From Sulfuricurvum kujiense DSM 16994 (GTDB lineage: Bacteria; Campylobacterota; Campylobacteria; Campylobacterales; Sulfurimonadaceae): a DNA stretch of 64,000 bases. Under the pieces are notes generated by a model. That model made no database searches, was not told the DNA's origin, and was given only the letters and a program-made list of their open reading frames with translations. The stretch is taken from positions 1,550,001-1,614,000 of the forward strand of contig NC_014762.1 in the NCBI RefSeq assembly GCF_000183725.1. The letters run 5' to 3'. Both the position numbers and the translations under genes were made by a program. Below are positions 15,930 to 24,078 of this stretch, one piece after another. Within the stretch, counting starts at the first letter, position 1. Each line of letters begins with the position of its first letter.

Positions 15930-17061
15930 CATGTCATTTGCCAATATTCAAAAATTTCAAACTCAATATCTTGATTTGATAAATGGTTTTGAAAAGCATA
16001 TTTTTTCAGATGGAGCAGACCAAAAAACAATCTCTATGATACTTGATGAGATTGTATGCTTTTGGCTCGATAGAAAAGAAATCGCATCTTTAGAATTAAA
16101 AAATTTGTCTTCAGAAAAAGAGTGTTTTTTACTGGCAGGTGCAATATATTTAGATATTAAAGATAATGATCATTATATTTACAAAGCATTAGGAAATGAA
16201 CATTTTGTCTCTGACCCATTATTAAGATTAGAGCATTTCTTTAGAATTCCTGCAAAATTATTTGATACTAAATCTATTGAACTATTTAGGAGAGCCTATA
16301 GTGATTTGAAAGAAATATTATCAACCTATCAAACCTATTTTTATATTTTACCTATCCATATAATTGCTATAACTAATGCAGAAGAACATTTTGAGCTATT
16401 GCATAAATTCTACTTAAGATTTGTCAATTCTGTTTTAGATGAAGAGTTTGAAAATTTTGATGATTTTTTTGAAAAATATACAACCTACGATGAAATTGAA
16501 CAAAACATAGTTCCATTTTTCAAAAATAATTTAATACTTGAAAAACATTGCAATGAAGTATCAAATTTAAAAGAAGCAATTGAGGCATATATAAACTCAT
16601 TTGATTTGATGGTATCAGTCACAAAAAACTATTCAGAAGCTGAAAAATTCATCGTTGCACTTCAAAATTACGTCACACAGATAATGGAAATTCTATTAAT
16701 TGCATCTATTACAAATACAATTCCTTTTATTCGATTTAAACCTACTTTTCATTATTTAACACTCGTAATGTATACATTTATTGAAGATGAGTTTTTTAAA
16801 AATATGATAGAAAAAACAATTGTATTTTATATTTTTTACTACACAGTAGAAAAAAAGGAATTAATTAAAATAGATTTCAATGAATTTGCCAAAATCGTTC
16901 AAGAAACGAACTTCTTAAATAATATATTGCAAGAAATGAAAAAAAACAATATTGATATTTTTAAAAAAGGTGTACCAGAAGTTGCTAATATTATCAACGA
17001 ACAGTTCTGTATGAAGATACAACAACACCTAGTACCAAATGCTGAAGCGTCGGCTGATTGA
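15916..17061 (+). CDS. Unknown helical protein of the AT-rich cassette
   Basis: About 381 residues, nearly all helical, Phe/Ile/Asn/Lys-rich, no clear membrane segment apart from a hydrophobic helix near 250-275 (MEILLIASITNTIPFIRF). The start is ATG at 15916 or 15931; both lie at the end of the preceding gene, so translation is coupled. The last few codons (NAEASAD) are suddenly GC-richer than the rest, so the original C-terminus may have been replaced at the insertion boundary. No family recognised. Confidence 0.6.
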   Translation: MKQFSMSFANIQKFQTQYLDLINGFEKHIFSDGADQKTISMILDEIVCFWLDRKEIASLELKNLSSEKECFLLAGAIYLDIKDNDHYIYKALGNEHFVSDPLLRLEHFFRIPAKLFDTKSIELFRRAYSDLKEILSTYQTYFYILPIHIIAITNAEEHFELLHKFYLRFVNSVLDEEFENFDDFFEKYTTYDEIEQNIVPFFKNNLILEKHCNEVSNLKEAIEAYINSFDLMVSVTKNYSEAEKFIVALQNYVTQIMEILLIASITNTIPFIRFKPTFHYLTLVMYTFIEDEFFKNMIEKTIVFYIFYYTVEKKELIKIDFNEFAKIVQETNFLNNILQEMKKNNIDIFKKGVPEVANIINEQFCMKIQQHLVPNAEASAD

Positions 17062-17105
17062 GGCGTCAGACAATCGAGGGCAAGCAGTATTCCTTAAAAT
17101 CCATG

Positions 17106-17495
17106 TTATGCTCTAAAAACTTCTATCTCCAGCTCTTTAACAATTCGGTAATGTTTGTCATTGGCGGTGATGAGTTTCATCCCATACGTCGTAGCCGTCG
17201 AGGCGATGAGGGCATCGGCGAGTTCCATGCTATGGCTCAAAAAATATTCTTCAACGTAAAAAAGCGCTTTCGCCGAAATCTCTTCACTCATGTAGATCGT
17301 TTTGGTATTCCATTGTCGCAGTGTCTGCTGAAAACGTCTCAGTTCCTCTTTGTTGCGCATCCCCTGCACCAATTCGATATGGGTCACCCCTGAGATACAA
17401 AAATCTCCCAGTGAGTGGATTAGCTTTTTGGCATTTTCATTGCCTCGTAGATACCATATCAGAACATCACTGTCCACTAATATTTCAAATGCCAT
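17106..17495 (-). CDS. vapC: PIN-domain toxin (VapC-like)
   Basis: 129 residues. PIN-domain acidic residues are visible: D8 and D10 in ILVDSDVLIWYL, a Glu in THIELVQG at about 40, and ADALIAS near 92-97 with a late D (TANDKHY). The family are Mg-dependent ribonucleases that cleave specific tRNAs or rRNA. The gene lies five bases below its antitoxin. Base composition is like the chromosome, unlike the neighbouring AT-rich cassette. Confidence 0.88.
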   Translation of the reverse strand: MAFEILVDSDVLIWYLRGNENAKKLIHSLGDFCISGVTHIELVQGMRNKEELRRFQQTLRQWNTKTIYMSEEISAKALFYVEEYFLSHSMELADALIASTATTYGMKLITANDKHYRIVKELEIEVFRA

Positions 17496-17500
17496 AAGGG

Positions 17501-17731
17501 TTAAAACGCTCTACGTTTACGCATATTTCGTACCATCGTATCGACATTATCATCCCTATCACTCCACATCCCGAATATTGCATCATCTTTGGGTGATTGA
17601 GTGGAGTCATCATAGGAGATGAGTTTGGCTTTGGCTTTTCCGCGATGGGTGATCGTCACATCCTCACCCTTGCTGAGGACATCAAACAAAAACGAAACGT
17701 TAAAACGTAAATCTTTGGCGGTTACCGTCAT
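17501..17731 (-). CDS. vapB: Antitoxin of the Phd/YefM type (VapB-like)
   Basis: 76 residues. The N-terminus MTVTAKDLRFNVSFLFDVLSKGEDVTITHRGKAKAKLI is the Phd/YefM DNA-binding fold. The C-terminal tail is charged, as expected for the toxin-wrapping part. AAGGA lies six bases before the ATG, and a perfect 19-base palindrome overlaps the promoter region just upstream, suggesting autoregulation with the PIN toxin. Confidence 0.85.
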   Translation of the reverse strand: MTVTAKDLRFNVSFLFDVLSKGEDVTITHRGKAKAKLISYDDSTQSPKDDAIFGMWSDRDDNVDTMVRNMRKRRAF

Positions 17732-17746
17732 TGCAAATCCTTTAAA

Positions 17747-17765
17747 TTTATACTTAAAGTATAAA
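17747..17765. promoter_or_regulatory. Palindromic operator of the toxin-antitoxin pair
   Basis: TTTATACTT-A-AAGTATAAA is a perfect palindrome with one central base, 15 bases before the antitoxin ATG. It contains -10-like TATACT on the reverse strand. Position and symmetry fit a binding site for the antitoxin dimer. Confidence 0.65.
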
Positions 17766-17798
17766 CTATTAATCTTGATTTCACATTAAACGGAAGAT

Positions 17799-18812
17799 TT
17801 AGAGAATATAATCCCCATACTTCTCTATCCACTCATCAAACTCATTACACTCAGCGATCGAAGCATCTTTGACGATCGCATCTTTGATCAGCATCACCCC
17901 AAACTCGGTCGGTAAAACCTGAGCAAAGCCGAACAGATGTTTGGATGCCTCCGCATCGCCTCGGTACAGTTCCACCAGCGCCGAAACAAGCGCATACAGC
18001 AATGCCGGTTCGCTTTTATCGATGCTCGGATATTCCCCACGATAAATTGCCCCGACATCGGGGAGTTTTTCATATACTTTGACGTAGGAGAGAAACTCTA
18101 TCCCCGCACCGTAACCGATCAATCCGTAGATGATCGGAGCGATGCGTGAGGTATCCTCAGAGGTTTTTAGAACATTCGAGAGCATATGGTAACTGCGCGG
18201 CGTTGCAAATGCGGGATTGCTGTCGTCTTCGCTGACAGGTTCGGAGGTGAGCAGATCGGGGCGAAAACCCAAAAATCCGATGACAAACGGGTGAAGTCCC
18301 TCACGGATCGCGAAGAGTTTAAAATCTTCAAACCGCGCTTCGACACTCAGATGAACCATCCGGTTCGCCAGCGGCGTCGGAAGACGAAACACGACGCCCC
18401 GATCGGAGATGCGGTTCCCCGCACAGATAATCCGCCACCCTTTGGGCAGTTCATACTCCCCCATTTTGCGGTTCAGTACCAGCTGATAGATCGCCGCTTG
18501 AACCGAGGGGGGAGCGGAGTTGAGCTCATCGAGAAAAAGGATGCCGTTCGAATCTTTATCCCGAGGGAAAAAAACGGGGCTCATCCATACCGTCTGCTCA
18601 TCTCTTATAGCGGGGACGCCACGCAAATCGACGGGGTCCATCTGAGAAAGACGGACATCCACGAGTTCAAGATTATGTTTTTTCGCCACTTCGGCAACGA
18701 TGTATGATTTTCCGATTCCGGGACTGCCGTGGATAAAGACGGGGAGATCGGCACCGATAAGAGTATCGAGATGGGTGTAGAGTTCCGTGGTCGTGATCGA
18801 TGGGGTCTTCAC
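17799..18812 (-). CDS. MoxR-family AAA+ ATPase, module 2
   Basis: 337 residues, paralogous over its whole length to MoxR-1. Walker A is G29-SPGIGK-S36, Walker B is ILFLDEL near 93-99, and the sensor segment CAGNRISDRGVVFR is conserved. The start overlaps the stop of the nifQ-like gene by four bases (ATGA). In module 1 the VWA gene follows at once; here the partner VWA gene is 4.1 kb downstream beyond the toxin-antitoxin pair and AT-rich cassette. Position directly after NifQ ties this ATPase to molybdenum delivery or nitrogenase maturation. Confidence 0.9.
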   Translation of the reverse strand: MKTPSITTTELYTHLDTLIGADLPVFIHGSPGIGKSYIVAEVAKKHNLELVDVRLSQMDPVDLRGVPAIRDEQTVWMSPVFFPRDKDSNGILFLDELNSAPPSVQAAIYQLVLNRKMGEYELPKGWRIICAGNRISDRGVVFRLPTPLANRMVHLSVEARFEDFKLFAIREGLHPFVIGFLGFRPDLLTSEPVSEDDSNPAFATPRSYHMLSNVLKTSEDTSRIAPIIYGLIGYGAGIEFLSYVKVYEKLPDVGAIYRGEYPSIDKSEPALLYALVSALVELYRGDAEASKHLFGFAQVLPTEFGVMLIKDAIVKDASIAECNEFDEWIEKYGDYIL

Positions 18813-19138
18813 GCACTCGCCTCCGCGATGATACAGGTAAAGCAGTGTTCCTGATCATTGCAGGTCGCGCAGGCGGGAGCCACTTTCCCGATCGCATCGT
18901 AGAGGAATTTTTTCCACAATTTGTCTTTGGGTTTGAGTTCGGCAAGACGAGGGAAGTGCTGTGCCATATATGCACCCATCTGCACACGGCTTTTAAACCC
19001 TAAATCCTGATAAAGATGGTTCATCTCCAGCGATTTTTTGGCGATTAGCGGTGCGATGACATAACGCGCTTCATCATCCGCGGCATATTTTTTCAGATAC
19101 CCTTCGATTTCGCGGGCTAAAATATCCAATTCGCTCAT
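18809..19138 (-). CDS. nifQ: Short NifQ-like molybdenum-donor protein
   Basis: 109 residues. The C-terminal half matches the NifQ pattern: MAQHFPRLAELKPKDKLWKKF, then C90-x2-C93-x5-C99-x2-C102. NifQ normally has Cx4Cx2Cx5C. Here the first cysteine of that motif is missing and an extra one follows the last. The protein is also much shorter than classical NifQ. The family carries an Mo-Fe-S cluster that supplies Mo to NifEN/NifH. AAGGA lies seven bases before the ATG. First gene of the operon nifQ-moxR-(insertion)-VWA-B-80aa-nifO. Confidence 0.75.
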   Translation of the reverse strand: MSELDILAREIEGYLKKYAADDEARYVIAPLIAKKSLEMNHLYQDLGFKSRVQMGAYMAQHFPRLAELKPKDKLWKKFLYDAIGKVAPACATCNDQEHCFTCIIAEASA

Positions 19139-19260
19139 TGCAGTATCCTTGAACGGTTTTATTGTTTAGACAATGCAATTTTCATGCGCGATATTCAGGC
19201 AAATCTTTTTTCACTCCATTGCAACTTTCCATTAGGAAAATCAAGGTAGAATGCGCGGTT

Positions 19261-20115
19261 ATGAAACGAACCAAATCTTTTTCTCTTTACGCATTCATCA
19301 TCGCCCTTTTGGTTCACATCATCATTTTGCTCGTGCTTATTTTGCTCGATCAGTTCAAACCCGCTATTCCGCCGCAGCCGAAACCGGACGAACCTCAGGA
19401 AGAGCGGTTCAAACTCTCGATCAAAGAGCGCCCCACTCCCGCCAAAGAGTCTCTCGTTAAAAACGATATTCCGAAAGTTACGCCGAAACGCTCCATACCG
19501 CGAGGAGAGCAGCTGATCAAAGAGGCTCAGCCTCTGCCGAAACCTCAGCGACAAAAATCGGTGGCATCCGAAGTCAAGCCCGTTGCCCCGGCACCCGAAC
19601 CGCTCCCTGAACCAAAAAAAGCGTTCGAGCGCCATGTCGCCAAAACAGTTGCCGATATAGAGCGCAAACCGATCCCAAAAAAAGAGCAGGGATTGTACGA
19701 TATCCTTTCCAAAGCCGATCCCTCCGCACAAGACCAACCGGTAAAAAGTTCTACGAAGCTGACCGATTCGATCCAGCGTCTTTACGGTGACAAGTTTAAC
19801 CAGCTCTCAGAAGGGGAACAAAAATACATCCTCGACAACCAAGAGGTAATGCGCCGTATTACTCAGAGCGTTCTGGACCGCTACGGACACTCCCGCATCC
19901 CCGACAATATCCGTATCAACGATACCAATATGGTGGAGTTTTATCTCCATCCCGACGGAAGCATCTCCGATATGCGTCTACTGAAAAACAGCCAGCTCTC
20001 GATTTTGGACGATACGACCAGAGAGGTGATCGAACTTGCCTATGCCAAATACCCCAGACCGCAGCAAAAGACGCTGATCCGCTATCGGGTGTGGTATAAC
20101 CTTACCGGGTATTAA
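19261..20115 (+). CDS. TonB-like energy transducer, copy 1
   Basis: 284 residues from the ATG at 19261. A cytoplasmic basic start is followed by one membrane helix (YAFIIALLVHIIILLVLILL) containing the conserved His, then a long Pro/Lys/Glu-rich periplasmic spacer, and a C-terminal TonB domain (about 200-284) with VEFYLHPDGSISDMRLLKNS and AYAKYPRP. The family transmits proton-motive force from ExbBD to outer-membrane receptors. No exbB or exbD is present here. It is divergent from nifQ and is followed by a close homologue, so it may serve metal uptake for nitrogenase. Confidence 0.85.
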   Translation: MKRTKSFSLYAFIIALLVHIIILLVLILLDQFKPAIPPQPKPDEPQEERFKLSIKERPTPAKESLVKNDIPKVTPKRSIPRGEQLIKEAQPLPKPQRQKSVASEVKPVAPAPEPLPEPKKAFERHVAKTVADIERKPIPKKEQGLYDILSKADPSAQDQPVKSSTKLTDSIQRLYGDKFNQLSEGEQKYILDNQEVMRRITQSVLDRYGHSRIPDNIRINDTNMVEFYLHPDGSISDMRLLKNSQLSILDDTTREVIELAYAKYPRPQQKTLIRYRVWYNLTGY

Positions 20116-20135
20116 GCGCTATCTTGTATCAGAAG

Positions 20136-20804
20136 ATGAAACCGAACCGACCACTCTTCGCACTGCTCATCGCCCTCTTGATTCATGCTTTGTTAATAGG
20201 TTTGTTTTTGGGATCGACCGCATTCGATAGACAGGATAGAAAACCGTTTTACAAAGAGAAACGTTTCGGTCTCACACTAAACGAAGAGACCGAAGTGACC
20301 GAAGTGACCGATACTTCCGAAGCGACACCGCCCGTCACGGCACCCATTGAGCGTTTAAAGTTCCAAAAGCCAAAAAATGCCCCGATACCGACTAAAAGCG
20401 TTGAAACCACTTCCCTCGAAAGCGGGCTAAAGCCTTTCAGCGAAGCCGACCGAGACGAACTCCCTTTTTCCGTTCTCCACCACTACGGCGAGGAGTTTTT
20501 CAGCCTCTCGGCAGGTGAGCAGCACTTCATTATCGATAATCTTCAAAAAATCCGAAAGATAAACGAAGTTGTCGGTACCCGATTGCTGCGAGAGAGATCC
20601 GATGTCGATCCGAATGACAATAATGTCGTCGAATTCATCCTCAATCCCGACGGAACCATCAGTGACCTGAGCTTGGAAAAAAACCGGATCGGAACACCGC
20701 TGGATGAGCTGACCTTGCAAACCATCAATCTCGCCTATCCCAAATATCCCAAGCCCGAACAACCGACGCACATACGGATACGAGTTTATATCATCGTCAA
20801 ATAA
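20136..20804 (+). CDS. TonB-like energy transducer, copy 2
   Basis: About 222 residues. The ATG at 20136 is the likeliest start; a TTG at 20124 is also open. One membrane helix (LFALLIALLIHALLIGLFLG) again holds the His. The spacer is shorter and Glu/Thr-rich rather than Pro-rich, and the C-terminal domain has VEFILNPDGTISDLSLEKN and AYPKYPKPEQ. It lies about 20 bases after copy 1 and looks like a tandem duplicate. The different spacer lengths suggest different partners. Confidence 0.82.
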   Translation: MKPNRPLFALLIALLIHALLIGLFLGSTAFDRQDRKPFYKEKRFGLTLNEETEVTEVTDTSEATPPVTAPIERLKFQKPKNAPIPTKSVETTSLESGLKPFSEADRDELPFSVLHHYGEEFFSLSAGEQHFIIDNLQKIRKINEVVGTRLLRERSDVDPNDNNVVEFILNPDGTISDLSLEKNRIGTPLDELTLQTINLAYPKYPKPEQPTHIRIRVYIIVK

Positions 20805-20884
20805 ATATAGATTTTTCTTCAACACAAAAAATAACAATCACACAATATCATAGTATAATATTATCAGCACAATCAGGAAGAATT

Positions 20885-22747
20885 ATGTTCAAAAAAAATT
20901 TTAGATTTATGTTTACCCTTTACTTCGTTATATTCGGCATTGTCATTGCACTCTTCGGCTCAATGATCGGATATAAAATCCAGATGATCAATGTCCAAGA
21001 ACGGATTGATCAAAACGCCGAAGAGGTAGCGTTCAATAAAAAAATAAATACTTTGGAACCCAGCATAGACGGCATGGACAGTATGGTCATAGCACTCGCT
21101 ACCAATAAAACACTCCAAGAATATATTGAAGAGCCAAACTATCAGCATAAAAACGACATGATCAATCTGTTTTATGCGATTGCCATGTCGGACAATCTGA
21201 TCATGCAGGCGCGCTATATCGACGCGGAGGGTAAAGAGAAAATTCGGGTTGATCGCCTTAACGAATCGAGCATACCGTTTGTCGTAGAGGATGCAAAACT
21301 TTAAGACAAAAGTACCCGGGACTATTTTCAACATGTCAGCAAGATGCCTCATGGAAAAATCTGGCACTCCAAACTCGACCTCAATATCGAAAACGGTAAG
21401 ATTGAGGTCCCTTTCAGACCGACCATCCGTATCGCGACACCGATTTACAACAAAGATAAATTTGTCGGTATCGTCATCATCAATATGCTCACCAATAAAC
21501 TTTTAGACAGTTTGCGTACATCACCCGTATTTGAACACTATATTATCGATAAAGAGGGGAATTTCATCCTACATCCCGATGACAAACTCTCATGGTCAAA
21601 ATATGCCAAAACCTCTGCCAAACTTATCAGCGATTTCCCGACCGAAGCATCACAAATTTTGTCCGGCGTCCGCAAAGGGGAGAATTTTTATGCGTATACA
21701 CTGGATGATGTATTGCATAATGACGATGATGCGATCTTAATTTTGAAGCCGAAAGCCGACTATAAACATTCGCTCATTCTCTCCAATATTCAATCGGCCG
21801 TGGTTGTTATCATTTTAAGTATTCTCCTGAGTATCCCGCTTGCGCTTTATGCATCAATAACCCCCTCAAAATTGCAAAAAGCGCTCTGGATATCCAATAA
21901 AGAGCTCAAACGTTTTACTGATATTCTCGACAAATACGTCATCTCCGTTACCACAAAAACAAACTCTATCATCACGACGGTAAGTTCCGCTTTTGAGCGG
22001 GTTTCAGGGTATACAAAAGAGGAACTTTACGGGAAAAAAATAAATATTATCCGACATCCCGACACCCTTAAAGAGACGCATGAAGATCTTTGGAATACGA
22101 TCGAAAACGGCAATGAGTGGCACGGTGAACTCAAAAACAAAGATAAAGAGGGACAAGAGTATTGGCTTGAAGAGTCTATCATTCCGATCAAAGATGAAAA
22201 TGAGTCTATCATCTCCTATATATCGGTCGGAATCGATATAACCGCTAAAAAAGAGTTGGAAAGGATATCTACCATTGACAAACTGACCGGTGTTTTCAAC
22301 CGGCGCCAGCTTGATCAATGCATCCACCATGAAATCGAAAAAGCATCGCGCTATCATCGTCCCCTCTCTTTGCTGATGATCGATATCGACCATTTCAAAA
22401 AAGTAAACGATACTTACGGACATCAAATCGGAGATTATGCTTTGGTAGCCGTATCTAAAATACTTTCCGAGCATATACGTTCAAGCGATGTGCTCGGGAG
22501 ATTCGGAGGGGAAGAGTTTGTAGTCCTCTGTCCGGAATCAGATAAGAACGAAGCCGCCGCATTAGCAGAAAACCTCCGGCATGAGGTGGAATCGTTCTCT
22601 TTTGATGCGATAGGAAGTCTCACGATCAGTATCGGCGTCTCTGAGCTCAAAGCCGAAATGAGCAATGACGAACTTCTTTATAAAGCCGATATTGCCCTTT
22701 ATAAGGCGAAAAACGGGGGAAGGAATCAGGTAGTCGCCGAGGGATAA
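20885..22747 (+). pseudogene. dCache-PAS-GGDEF diguanylate cyclase gene with an in-frame TAA
   Basis: The two halves (20885-21304 and 21305-22747) are in the same reading frame and together make one 621-codon protein: membrane helix near 10-30, double cache sensor split by the stop, second membrane helix near 300-320, PAS domain (about 340-460), and GGDEF domain with RSSD I-site and GGEEF. The TAA at 21302-21304 falls in the cache segment just before DKSTRDYFQ, where a Gln (CAA) would fit. Re-initiation at the ATG at 21344 would lose the first membrane helix. The gene is either newly inactivated, read through, or carries a base-call error. Confidence 0.8.
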
Positions 22748-23679
22748 TTGCAGTGCGCCAGCACCGCCAGCGCCCCCTTGTAAATCGGCTCATCGATAAA
22801 ACCGAAGCGCTCATCCGTAAAGCCGCTGATTCCCCGTGCATACTGTTCTTCGAATAGACGGACTATTTCACGGCACTTCTCGATCTCCGCTTCGCTGTGG
22901 CCAAAAATCTCATGGATCATCTCGACCTGTGCTGGGGCAATACACCCTTTAGAATCAAATCCAATCATCTTCTCTAGCTCCAGCCAGTTTCGCAGACCGT
23001 CACTGTTTTTATAATCCTGATAGACAAACGAGACCGGTTTGACACCGCAGGCACGGCATGTCATCAAAAAATGGGAAAGCATATACTGTACGGCTGGATT
23101 ATCCGGCAGCAAAAGGCTCTGAGAAAGCCCCAAATCGGCGAAAAGGTCTAAAACACCAAGATAAAATGCTTTGATCCGCGGATGAAGCGCTAAGTGCGAA
23201 AGCGCCAGCCATGCCTCTTTCGTCTCGATGGAGAGGTGTATTTCGATCCCCTCATCCACCAATTCAAGCACTCTTTGGACATCCTCCGCACTTCGTATCT
23301 TCGGAACTCTTATCCCATCGGGCATAAAAGGATTGAGAAACGAAATCTCTTCCTCTCCCCCCTCACCGAGCGGATTAACCCGGACAATGAGCTTTTTGTC
23401 GATTTTGGGATTGGAGGCCAATGCTATCGCACATAAGGCAAGAGCATACGGTTTTTGTTCCGTACTGACACCGTCTTCGAGATTAAGCATCAGACACTCG
23501 GCGCTCAAGGAGGGAATTTTAGAGAGGTGTTTGATATTATGGGCTGAGATCATCATAGCGGAGCGAAATGAGATAGAGTTATTAAGGTGCCGTTTTGTAG
23601 GAACGGCAAGCGCTTTAAGGGATATGATATCGCCTGAGGCGATAAGCTCACTGAGTTTTTGCGGGTTGCGAAGCGGCAT
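22726..23679 (-). CDS. CitE-like HpcH/HpaI aldolase-family lyase
   Basis: 317 residues from the ATG at 23679 (AGGAG seven bases upstream). Family features: LMLNLEDGVS at about 66-75, KLIVRVNPLG around 100, and an IETKEAW segment near 160 that carries the metal/substrate Glu. These TIM-barrel enzymes cleave or condense acyl-CoA esters such as citramalyl- or malyl-CoA; the substrate here is not evident. The 3' end overlaps the convergent GGDEF gene by 22 bases and the 5' end overlaps the cytochrome gene. Confidence 0.8.
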   Translation of the reverse strand: MPLRNPQKLSELIASGDIISLKALAVPTKRHLNNSISFRSAMMISAHNIKHLSKIPSLSAECLMLNLEDGVSTEQKPYALALCAIALASNPKIDKKLIVRVNPLGEGGEEEISFLNPFMPDGIRVPKIRSAEDVQRVLELVDEGIEIHLSIETKEAWLALSHLALHPRIKAFYLGVLDLFADLGLSQSLLLPDNPAVQYMLSHFLMTCRACGVKPVSFVYQDYKNSDGLRNWLELEKMIGFDSKGCIAPAQVEMIHEIFGHSEAEIEKCREIVRLFEEQYARGISGFTDERFGFIDEPIYKGALAVLAHCNYPSATT

Positions 23680-24010
23680 GTTTAAACTCCTCTCGATGGA
23701 GATAATAATAAAGTGTTTGAATCTCGGTGTCGGTAAGATAATAGCGCGGCATTCCAAGAATTCGGCTGTTCAACTTCAAATAAAAATCTCGAAACGGAAG
23801 TTTATTGATCGCTTTGCCCGCGAAAATTTTCCCTTCCCCTTTGTCCCGATATCGGGCGATCAATTTTCCTTCACCTGCCTCTCCGTGGCACAAATGACAG
23901 CCAACTCCCCGGGGATTGTGATAGAGCCCGGCGGCATACTCTTCTTTGGTAATAAACGACTCCGCAAATGAGAGTGTAAAGGTCAAAAATAGTAGAAAAA
24001 CCCCGCGCAC
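23648..24010 (-). CDS. Periplasmic monoheme c-type cytochrome
   Basis: 120 residues with GTG start (AAGGG five bases upstream). A signal peptide (MRGVFLLFLTFTLSFA) is followed by one heme-binding motif C38-HLC-H42 and a Met in GMPRYYLT about 50 residues later that could be the distal ligand. Size and layout fit a small class I cytochrome c in the periplasm. It overlaps the CitE-like gene by 32 bases, but no functional link is obvious. Confidence 0.85.
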   Translation of the reverse strand: MRGVFLLFLTFTLSFAESFITKEEYAAGLYHNPRGVGCHLCHGEAGEGKLIARYRDKGEGKIFAGKAINKLPFRDFYLKLNSRILGMPRYYLTDTEIQTLYYYLHREEFKHAASQPAKTQ

Positions 24011-24078
24011 CTGATCCCTTTAACCAAATATTAGTCTTTTAGCGGTATGATACCCAAAAACAATTTGACGGTGGTTAA

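Noticed and set aside
13879-17061. A restriction-modification system
   Set aside because: No methyltransferase motifs (DPPY, FxGxG or similar) occur in the cassette or next to it, so only a nuclease-like protein can be claimed.
17041-17105. Terminal inverted repeat or att site at the right edge of the AT-rich cassette
   Set aside because: Only short matches such as GATTG/CAATC and a shared GGCAAG word were found; too short to support.
20885-21350. A frameshift between the two GGDEF gene halves
   Set aside because: The distance from 20885 to 21344 is a multiple of three and the reading frame is continuous apart from one TAA, so it is a nonsense codon, not a frameshift.
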